Origin: Candidatus Latescibacterota bacterium
GTDB lineage: Bacteria > Latescibacterota > UBA2968 > UBA8231
Reading direction: 5' to 3'
Assembly: GCA_021295675.1 (NCBI GenBank)
Contig: JAGWBY010000008.1
Coordinates: 14,481-53,755, forward strand
DNA length: 39,275 nt
The notes beneath the pieces were generated by a model. The model saw only the letters and a program-made list of their open reading frames with translations. It ran no database searches and was not told the DNA's origin. The stretch's first letter is position 1, and every line of letters begins with the position of its first letter. Of the stretch, positions 33,264 to 39,275 are shown piece by piece. A program made the translations under genes and the position numbers.

Positions 33264-34594
33264 TTTTCGCGCCCTATGTAATAACCAAGCTCGGTTAGCT
33301 GCCGCCCCTCTCCTTGTACTTTCACACTCTGATCGGTCCAAAAGCGCTCCAGTGATTCGACCAAGTCGTACCCCCCTACCGCGAGGGGGACACCGACCTC
33401 TGCCGCAAGTTGGGGCACGGTCATGTTGTCCAACGTCAAGCCCTCGCCATTGATACAATTGGGCGGCAGCAAGACCAAATCCCGCTCGATTCCATCGCGC
33501 GCACGCGCCGCCATATCGCGGCCGGTCAGCAGGCCCGACACCGTGATGCCGTGGCCGAAAAAGTCGTTATCTACCGGTAGAAGATCGATCTGTACGTTCT
33601 CAATGGCGTTCAGCCTTGTCACTAGGGGCACGAGGATTCGCTCGGCCAAACGCCCCGTCAGCAGACCGATCCGCACGGCCTTGGCAATGCGCGCTGGCAG
33701 CCGCTTGCTGGCCTCGTCCCAAGTGTCGAGGAAAGAGCAAACCATGCCGATGCCATTTTCTAGCTGGGGAAACGCATCGTAATACGACGCCGTAGGCACG
33801 GGCCGACTCGTCAGTAGAAAGATCTCGTCAGCCGGATAGACGAACCGCTCGCCAAAGCGCGCTTTGAATTGCAAGCCCCACGATTCGGCTGCATCTGCGT
33901 ACTCAGCAGCCTTGGCCGGGGTCACCGGATCGAGTTGGGCGAGCTTGTGCCGATGATCAGTCAGCCCTACGGGCACCAATGCCACAGAGCGGACCGCGGG
34001 ATAGTACGCAGACAGGTCGGCCACCGTGCGCTCTAGGTGCAGCCCGTCGTTCCAGCCCGGGCAGAGCACGACCTGGGTGTGCATTTCAATGCCATTGGTG
34101 GCCAGTTTGTGCAAGCGCTCGTTGATATCGACGGTCGCTTTTGTGCGCCCGAGCATGACTTGCCGCAGCTCGGGATCGGTGGCGTGGACTGAGATGTATT
34201 GCGGTGTTAGCCCTTGTTCAATAATGCGGTCGATATCACTTTCGGAGCCGTGGAGGAAGGAGAGCCGAAAATCGTCGTCCTCAAAATACAGGCTGCGCCG
34301 CATGCCCTTGGGCATTTGGTGAATAAAGCAAAAGACGCATTTGTTGTTACAGCTACGCAAGCGCATATCCTCGAAGACCAGCCCTAAGGACTCGCCGCTC
34401 TGGCGCTCGATTTCGGCCTCGTACCGTTCTTTGTCGCGCTCGATTTCTACGCAGATTACCTCTTCGGCGCTGTTGACCTGCACGTCGATCAAATCGCGCA
34501 CTTCTTCGCCATTGATGCGCAAAATGCGATCACCGATGCAAAATCCCGCGCGTGCGCCGAGGCTATCGGGCTCAATCTGTTTTACGACAACCAT
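33260..34594 (-). CDS. DUF512 protein: PDZ plus radical-SAM-like iron-sulfur domain
   Basis: A 444-residue protein with an N-terminal PDZ-like domain (1-60: IEPDSLGARAGFCIGDRILRING), then a radical-SAM-type cluster C82-x3-C86-x2-C89 (SCNNKCVFCFIHQMPKGMR), then the DUF512 domain (GITVSGLLTGRDM, LPPNCINGEGLTLDNMT). The family is often found beside der in Firmicutes and other phyla, and its function is unknown. It is coupled to der by a 4-base overlap, supporting a ribosome- or translation-linked role. Confidence 0.9.
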   Translation of the reverse strand: MVVVKQIEPDSLGARAGFCIGDRILRINGEEVRDLIDVQVNSAEEVICVEIERDKERYEAEIERQSGESLGLVFEDMRLRSCNNKCVFCFIHQMPKGMRRSLYFEDDDFRLSFLHGSESDIDRIIEQGLTPQYISVHATDPELRQVMLGRTKATVDINERLHKLATNGIEMHTQVVLCPGWNDGLHLERTVADLSAYYPAVRSVALVPVGLTDHRHKLAQLDPVTPAKAAEYADAAESWGLQFKARFGERFVYPADEIFLLTSRPVPTASYYDAFPQLENGIGMVCSFLDTWDEASKRLPARIAKAVRIGLLTGRLAERILVPLVTRLNAIENVQIDLLPVDNDFFGHGITVSGLLTGRDMAARARDGIERDLVLLPPNCINGEGLTLDNMTVPQLAAEVGVPLAVGGYDLVESLERFWTDQSVKVQGEGRQLTELGYYIGREK

Positions 34595-34701
34595 AGTGAA
34601 TTAAGCAATTAATCTACGTATCATAGTGTGGGGCAAGACGTTCTATCGGTAAAGGTATATGGATATTGCGCCGACGGCAATACCTTGGAAAGAAATAAAA
34701 A

Positions 34702-34730
34702 ATCCGCCCGACCAAGTTGGCCAGGCGGAT
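34702..34730 (-). terminator. Terminator of tRNA-Gly
   Basis: On the - strand ATCCGCC (34724-34730) pairs with GGCGGAT (34702-34708), with an inner GGCC/GGTC stem, and is followed by TTTTTTATTT. It starts 2 bases after the tRNA CCA end. The rest of the gap (34595-34701) has no gene or clear signal except weak AT-rich DNA before DUF512. Confidence 0.85.
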
Positions 34731-34732
34731 GA

Positions 34733-34807
34733 TGGAGCGGGAGACGGGAATCGAACCCGCGACATCAAGCTTGGGAAGCTTGCGCTCTACCCCTGAGCTA
34801 CTCCCGC
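34733..34807 (-). tRNA. tRNA-Gly(CCC)
   Basis: A 75-base tRNA with encoded CCA. The acceptor stem is GCGGGAG (34801-34807) with CTCCCGC (34737-34743). The anticodon stem CAAGC/GCTTG encloses loop TTCCCAA with anticodon CCC (reads GGG, glycine). The T arm carries GGTTCGATTCC. It lies between miaA and DUF512 with its own terminator. Confidence 0.95.
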
Positions 34808-34859
34808 TAATTTTGCGGTCTAAGGTAGGAGAGGCCTCAACCGCTGTCAACCCGCCCCA

Positions 34860-35798
34860 CTACCCCATCCGATACTCCCACTCGCCGACGATGCGCTGGA
34901 CGACGCCAGCCTTTCCCCATACGTCGAGATCCAATTCGCGCAAGCGGCGGTCGCGGCGGCACCACGTTATTTGCCGTTTGGCCAAGTGGCGGGTGCGCTG
35001 CTTGGTCTGTTCGATGGCTTCCTGCCAAGGGCAATGCCCGGCCAGCGCACGGCACATTTCGAGATAGCCCAAAGTCCCCAAGGCGCTGTCGCTGGGATCG
35101 TATCCCATTTCGCGCAAGGAGCGGACTTCCTCGATCCATCCCTGATTGACCATCTGCTCGACTCGCTGGTCAATTCGCTCATAGAGCCGACTGCGCGCCA
35201 TAGTCAGACTAATCATCTGCGGATGATGGACAAGGGGTTGTCCTTTGCGCTCCCGCCATAACTTGCTGAGCGTGCCCTTCCCACCTATCGCTACCTCTAA
35301 TGCCCGCAGGATTCGCTGCGCGTCGCCCGGCTGCAAACGCGCTTGCGCGACCGGATCCCGATGGCCTAACTCCTCGTATAGGGATGTAAGCCCCTCGCAA
35401 TGCAGGCGATGTTGCAATTCGGCGCGGATCGGTGCGTATTCGGTTTCATCCTCAAAGCATCCGTCCAGTGCGCTCTGCCAGTACAAGCCTGTCCCTCCGA
35501 CCATGATGGGAAGGCCCCCTCTGTTCCAGACCTGCTCAATGATGCACCGCGCGGATCGCGCATACGCTCCCGCGCTGTAGTTTTCCTCGGGATCGATCAC
35601 ATCGAGTAAGTGATGAAGGCATTGGTTTCGCTGTTCAGCGGTTGGCTTGGCCGTGCCGATATTCATGTAGCGGTAGATTTGCCGCGAGTCGGCCGAGATG
35701 ATTTCCACTTTGGGCAAGTGCTGGGCTACTTCGAGGGCTATTTCTGTTTTGCCGGTGGCGGTGGGTCCGGTGATTAGGATTATATTGTTGATTAACAT
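34860..35798 (-). CDS. miaA: tRNA dimethylallyltransferase MiaA
   Basis: Adds the isopentenyl group to A37 of tRNAs reading UNN codons. P-loop GPTATGKT (11-18), ISADSRQIYRYMNIGTAKP (34-52), GGTGLYWQSAL and the QPGDAQRILRALEV segment are conserved. 312 residues with the ATG at 35798, which is the last codon of a GTCYTATAA box and follows the NFACT stop by 16 bases. An in-frame TTG at 35822 inside the NFACT gene would add eight unconserved residues and is rejected. No ribosome site, so probably leaderless. Confidence 0.96.
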   Translation of the reverse strand: MLINNIILITGPTATGKTEIALEVAQHLPKVEIISADSRQIYRYMNIGTAKPTAEQRNQCLHHLLDVIDPEENYSAGAYARSARCIIEQVWNRGGLPIMVGGTGLYWQSALDGCFEDETEYAPIRAELQHRLHCEGLTSLYEELGHRDPVAQARLQPGDAQRILRALEVAIGGKGTLSKLWRERKGQPLVHHPQMISLTMARSRLYERIDQRVEQMVNQGWIEEVRSLREMGYDPSDSALGTLGYLEMCRALAGHCPWQEAIEQTKQRTRHLAKRQITWCRRDRRLRELDLDVWGKAGVVQRIVGEWEYRMG

Positions 35799-35815
35799 AT
35801 TAATTGTTATAGGAC
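35796..35815 (-). promoter_or_regulatory. GTCYTATAA box ending at the miaA start codon
   Basis: A 20-base copy on the - strand whose first G is the last base of the NFACT stop codon (TAG) and whose final ATG (35796-35798) is the miaA start. Spacing from TATAAC to ATG is 13 bases, as in all other copies. Confidence 0.6.
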
Positions 35816-37485
35816 TATTCAACCGATTCTTTCTTTAACAAGGCCGGCTCTACAATGATCGTTTTCTCGCGGCGCAACAGCGCCTGCCCAGGCGCGCCGC
35901 CACGTGGCTTGGTGACGTGTTTTACCAAGGTATACGCCACGGAGACCTTTTTCGCCGTTTTACCCTTACTCCAATACGCAGCTAAGGCCGCGGCCTCTTC
36001 AATAGTCTGTTTGCTGGGGGCTTCCTTGCGACCTTCGCTGCGCAAGACGACGTGCGAGCCTGCGTACCCTCGAGCGTGAAACCATAGATCGTTTTGCGCA
36101 GCCATTTTGTGCGTCAGCACGTCGTTTTCCTTGTTGTTGCGCCCGGCCCACACCGACCACCCCGTGGAGGTCCTATAGCGCCTGGGATGGGCTTGGGGCT
36201 GCTTGCTTGCCGTTTTGTCGGTACGTGTCACCTTACTCTCCAACCAGTTCTGCAGCGCAGCGTCGGCTTCCCAAGTACCGGCATCGACCGCACCAATCCA
36301 ACGCTCATATTGGGCGCACTGACGCCTGAGCTCGGCTAGGCGCGGCGGCAGGATTTGTTGGCGGCGCTCGTATTTTTGCGCGGCCTTTAGATAGGATGCG
36401 GCGTTTTCCGCCAGGCTGCGGTTTACATCCAAATCAATTCGCAGGGTCGAGCCCCCTTCTGAATCGAAGACGTCGGCCAACTCTACTTGCGCGAGCCGAC
36501 CGGATAGCTGCCCTATGTTGGCCCATAGCGCGTGGCCCTTTCGCTTGTACTCCTCGGCGCGCGTGGCCTCGTCGAATTCGACTTGCATGGCGGCCAAACG
36601 CCGCCGGGCATTTTTCAGGGTTTGGCTCAGCCTCCTGCGAATCTGTTGCTGCGTCTGCTGTTGACGGCGCTGTTCCCGCTCCTTTCGGCACGCCGCCCAT
36701 ATTCCTGAACTGACCGCGTCAAACTGCTCGTAGGCCCCTTCCAAACGGAGTGGTTCAAGGGCGGAAAAGTGAAACCGGCCTGCCTCTTGCCACACATAGC
36801 TGTGGCCAGCTACCGAACTGGTGTACGCCTCTGTGGCCGCGCTCCACAAGGCTGTAGCCGGTTCGTCTCCCTCGCCCTGCTGGCTGCGGAAGATCAACTC
36901 GCGCACCACTGAGGCATCCGCTCCCGCCAACCAGCGCCTCGCCGCCTTTTCCAAAGGAGCGTCCGCGCTAGCCAGCCGGTCGCGCCACGCGCTAAGTTCG
37001 TCCGTGCCGGGCAACAGGCGGCCCGACGGCTCGGGCGGCTGGTACGGCTTGCCTACGGGTGACTTGTCCTTGGCCGTTGCCCAGTAGCCCAAAATCGCGC
37101 CATCGGCTTGGCGATGGAGAACAAATCGCACCTTGTTGGGAATGAGTTCACACACCAAGACGCCAAAGCTCGGGCGGTCGTCGCGGTCCCGGCGCTCTAA
37201 TCGCAAGCGCAAGATGCGCTCATGGCGCTCGGTCTCCACGGCCAAGATCCGCGCACGCACCAAGTACTTTTCCGGGCCGTCGCCCGCTTGCCAAGATCGC
37301 GGCCAAGCCTCGCGCCGCAGGCAGAGCAAACCCTCCCGGCCACTCGCGCCGTACAGCCAATCGCCTTCGTCAACCGCAAAGGCGAGTTCTGTGGACTGAG
37401 CATAGGCCCGCTCGATGACCGTCCCTTGCAGGCGTTCTCGCAGCTCCTGTGCGAGCGCTTGAATGGTGAAGTAATCAAACGCCAT
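35815..37485 (-). CDS. NFACT / RqcH-type ribosome quality control protein (Rqc2/FbpA family)
   Basis: A 556-residue protein with an NFACT-N domain (1-160), a helix-hairpin-helix region, a long coiled coil (about 265-400: REQRRQQQTQQQIRRRLSQTLKNARR) and a C-terminal NFACT-R domain with the diagnostic DLWFHARG (466-473) and GSHVVLR. RqcH recruits tRNA-Ala to stalled 50S subunits to add alanine tails; related Firmicute proteins were described as fibronectin-binding (FbpA). The cytoplasmic quality-control role is better supported by the domain set. The ATG directly abuts the valS stop (TAGATG). Confidence 0.9.
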   Translation of the reverse strand: MAFDYFTIQALAQELRERLQGTVIERAYAQSTELAFAVDEGDWLYGASGREGLLCLRREAWPRSWQAGDGPEKYLVRARILAVETERHERILRLRLERRDRDDRPSFGVLVCELIPNKVRFVLHRQADGAILGYWATAKDKSPVGKPYQPPEPSGRLLPGTDELSAWRDRLASADAPLEKAARRWLAGADASVVRELIFRSQQGEGDEPATALWSAATEAYTSSVAGHSYVWQEAGRFHFSALEPLRLEGAYEQFDAVSSGIWAACRKEREQRRQQQTQQQIRRRLSQTLKNARRRLAAMQVEFDEATRAEEYKRKGHALWANIGQLSGRLAQVELADVFDSEGGSTLRIDLDVNRSLAENAASYLKAAQKYERRQQILPPRLAELRRQCAQYERWIGAVDAGTWEADAALQNWLESKVTRTDKTASKQPQAHPRRYRTSTGWSVWAGRNNKENDVLTHKMAAQNDLWFHARGYAGSHVVLRSEGRKEAPSKQTIEEAAALAAYWSKGKTAKKVSVAYTLVKHVTKPRGGAPGQALLRREKTIIVEPALLKKESVE

Positions 37486-38826
37486 CTAGGCTTCGACGAG
37501 CTTGAGGCTGGCGTTTAGTTTCTCCTGGGTGGCGCGGTATTCGGCTTGGCGTTGGCGCTCCTGTGCGACGATTTCGGGCGGGGCTTTGGTAAGGAAACGC
37601 TCATTGGCCAGTTTGGCATCTAGGCCCTTGAGCAGGCCGTCCATCTTTTGAATTTCCCTTTTGAGACGTTGTCGTTCTGCATCTAGGTCTATCAATCCCT
37701 CCAAGGGTACAAAAATCTCGGCTGCGGCTGTCATCGCGCTGCCCGAAGCCGGCGGTCGGACGAGCCCTTGGCCGACTTGCACGGATTCGGCCCGGGTCAG
37801 CAGTGCGATATAGGGTATGGCTTGGCGCAGGGTCTGTTCGGCTTCGTCCGAGGCGGCCGAAATCAAGACCTCGACTTTGCACCCCGGCGGGACATTCATC
37901 TCACCGCGAATGATCCGTATCCCGGTCACCACCTCTTGCAAGCACTGCATTTGCGCTTCGGCCTCCGGATCTATCAATTCGTCGTCGCATTCCGGCCAAG
38001 CCGCGACCATGATGCTGTTCGCCGACGAACCGTGGGGCAGAGCCTGCCACAAGGTCTCGGTGATAAAGGGCATAATGGGATGCAATAGCCGCAGGGCGGT
38101 TTCGAGCACGCGCACGAGATGCTCTTGAACCGCGCGCCGCGCTTGGGGATCGCCTCCCTGCAAGCGCACCTTGGCCAATTCGAGGTACCAATCGCAATAG
38201 TCGCGCCAGACGAAGTCGTAGATCGCCCGCGTCAGGTCGCTGAAGCGATAGGATTGCATGGCCTCGGTCATCTCGCGCACAGCCACCTGCAACCGGCTCC
38301 AGATCCAGCGGTCGGCCAATTCGCTCCGCTCGCAGGGGCCTGGCTCGTATCCGTCGGTGTTCATCAGCACGAAGCGGGTCGCATTCCACAGCTTGTTGCC
38401 AAAGTTGCGGCCGGCCTCCGCGCTGGCCGAAGCTTGCACTTGGTTGTTCTCGACTGCCGCATCAAAGCGCACGTCTTGGACGGCTCCGGCCTGCGCCAAC
38501 AGACAGTAGCGCGTCGCATCTGCGCCGTAGCGCGCCACTAAGTCGAGTGGGTTGAGGCCCGTGCCCAAGCTCTTGCTCATGCGGCGACCGTCTTGGGTTA
38601 GGATGGTCGGGTGAACCAGCACCGTCTTAAAGGGAATTTGCTCCACGCACTCTAGCGAGGTCATGGCCATCCGCAAAACCCACAAATAGAGAATGTCGCG
38701 GGCCGTGATCATCAAATCCGTGGGATAAAAGTACTCCAGCGCGTCGCTGCGCTGCGGCCAACCGAGGGTGGCAAAGGGCCACAAGGCGGAAGAAAACCAC
38801 GTGTCGAGCACATCTGGGTCTTGCAC
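37486..38826 (-). CDS. valS: Valyl-tRNA synthetase, C-terminal part (separated by frameshift)
   Basis: Carries ValRS sequence from the end of the CP1 region: QDPDVLDTWFSSALWPFATLGWP, the KMSKS loop as RRMSKSLGTGLNPLDLVARYGADATRY, the anticodon-binding domain and the C-terminal tRNA-binding coiled coil (about 60 residues, DAERQRLKREIQKMDGLLKGLDAK). The first base listed belongs to an internal GTG, not a real start. The same frame continues upstream to about 38945 and encodes the second zinc knuckle (CAECGG), while the N-terminal part is in another frame. Confidence 0.92.
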   Translation of the reverse strand: MQDPDVLDTWFSSALWPFATLGWPQRSDALEYFYPTDLMITARDILYLWVLRMAMTSLECVEQIPFKTVLVHPTILTQDGRRMSKSLGTGLNPLDLVARYGADATRYCLLAQAGAVQDVRFDAAVENNQVQASASAEAGRNFGNKLWNATRFVLMNTDGYEPGPCERSELADRWIWSRLQVAVREMTEAMQSYRFSDLTRAIYDFVWRDYCDWYLELAKVRLQGGDPQARRAVQEHLVRVLETALRLLHPIMPFITETLWQALPHGSSANSIMVAAWPECDDELIDPEAEAQMQCLQEVVTGIRIIRGEMNVPPGCKVEVLISAASDEAEQTLRQAIPYIALLTRAESVQVGQGLVRPPASGSAMTAAAEIFVPLEGLIDLDAERQRLKREIQKMDGLLKGLDAKLANERFLTKAPPEIVAQERQRQAEYRATQEKLNASLKLVEA

Positions 38827-38863
38827 CCAATCTTGGCCGCCACATTCGGCACAGGCAGCCGGC

Positions 38864-39275
38864 TCAGCCGCGCTGACTACGGGCTTGGCCCCGGTTGCCC
38901 TCGCGCAGAGCCTGCTCCCGGTCCAAGTCGCCCATAGGAATCAGCCCATCGGCACTGCAATGGGTGCAATACCAAGCGGGGATGCGATGTCCCCACCAGA
39001 TCTGCCGCGACAAGGCCCAATCGCGTATTTGGTCCAACCACTCGATGGCATAGTGGCGAAAGCGGTCGGGCGCGTATTGGATATCCTGCTGCACGAGCAC
39101 GGGCCGCACCTTGGCCGCTATCTCTTTCATGTTCATAAACCACTGCTCCATCGGCAGGGGCTCAACGACTGTGCCGCACTTGTCGTGGTGGGGTAAGGCG
39201 TGTTCGTGATCCTCTATTTTTGCCAGCAGCCCTTCGGCTTCCAACGCAGCCACCACGGCCTCGCGAGCTGCGTAG
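38864..39275 (-). CDS. valS: Valyl-tRNA synthetase, N-terminal part, cut by window edge and frameshift
   Basis: ValRS residues before the shift: EAVVAALEAEGLLAKIEDHEHALPHHDKCGTVVEPLPMEQWF, then WALSRQIWWGHRIPAWYCTHC. It is open at the window's right edge, so the HIGH motif and start lie outside. The frame stops at 38864, about 20 codons after the region where the downstream frame must take over. One extra base (or two missing) near the GGGG run at 38889-38892 would explain the break. Confidence 0.88.
   Translation of the reverse strand, partial: YAAREAVVAALEAEGLLAKIEDHEHALPHHDKCGTVVEPLPMEQWFMNMKEIAAKVRPVLVQQDIQYAPDRFRHYAIEWLDQIRDWALSRQIWWGHRIPAWYCTHCSADGLIPMGDLDREQALREGNRGQARSQRG

Noticed and set aside
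33264..33458. An extra 65-codon N-terminal extension of Der
   Set aside because: It lies inside the DUF512 coding region in another frame; the conserved Der start with its ATGA overlap is at 33263.
35799..35822. TTG start for miaA eight codons upstream
   Set aside because: It overlaps the NFACT gene end, adds unconserved residues, and the ATG at 35798 fits both the family start and the repeated element.
1..39275. CRISPR arrays, insertion sequences, riboswitches
   Set aside because: No regularly spaced repeats, transposase genes or recognisable riboswitch cores were seen.

Overview
The window is a bacterial chromosome segment, roughly mid-to-high G+C in its coding regions with short AT-rich islands between some genes. 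It is almost entirely coding: about 31 genes, two tRNAs, and no gap over 300 bases without a gene. The gene set is mostly core (ychF, thrC, apt, rsgA, hprK, mutL, leuS, asnS, pnp, rpsO, truB, rbfA, infB, nusA, rimP, der, miaA, RqcH/NFACT, valS). No insertion sequence, prophage or CRISPR array is visible. The taxon is not certain. A long actinobacterial/planctomycete-style LeuRS, HPr kinase, a DUF512 gene next to der, and a bacterial microcompartment shell gene beside a fuculose-phosphate-type aldolase would fit an uncultured lineage such as Latescibacterota or a relative in the FCB/PVC groups. That is an inference.

Layout, left half (mostly + strand). 1-60 is the 3' part of tRNA-Pro(CGG). 121-1212 is ychF. 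1251-3146 is a promoter plus a tightly overlapping trio: BMC shell protein, flippase-like membrane protein, and class II aldolase with a C-terminal amphipathic tail. 3170-4168 is a secreted TPR-parvulin fusion. 4325-4816 is an acidic-tailed unknown protein. 4852-7411 holds threonine synthase and a cystathionine-gamma-synthase-like enzyme, which share the activated-homoserine branch point. 7416-8098 (- strand) is a VapBC-like toxin-antitoxin pair. 8226-14907 is a run of nucleotide and housekeeping genes: two divergent PRPP-synthetase paralogues flanking DUF5989, apt and a TPR membrane protein, then a phosphoesterase, rsgA, hprK and a degenerate Gfo/Idh/MocA protein.

Layout, right half (- strand). 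14944-15924 is a tyrosine recombinase with a dif-like inverted repeat about 100 bases upstream of its start. Then come mutL, a small SHOCT-tailed membrane protein, leuS and asnS; pnp, rpsO, riboflavin kinase, truB, rbfA, DUF503, infB, nusA and rimP (a classical translation/RNA-processing operon); merR, der and DUF512; tRNA-Gly(CCC); miaA, the NFACT protein and valS. valS runs off the right edge and carries an apparent frameshift.

Most notable observations: (1) a 20-base element, GTCYTATAA-N2-W5-TATG, occurs five times with invariant spacing, four times within 2 bases of (or overlapping) an upstream stop codon. In two cases its ATG is the start of the gene (leuS, miaA), suggesting leaderless promoters; in three the ATG is followed at once by TAA. 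(2) A dif-like 13-6-13 site lies beside a lone Xer-like recombinase. (3) rimP has no ATG/GTG/TTG at its expected start and seems to begin with ATT. (4) A microcompartment shell gene is coupled to an aldolase with a probable encapsulation peptide. (5) A tandem, partly degenerate PRPP-synthetase pair. (6) Domain or motif losses in MutL, RibF and VapC.
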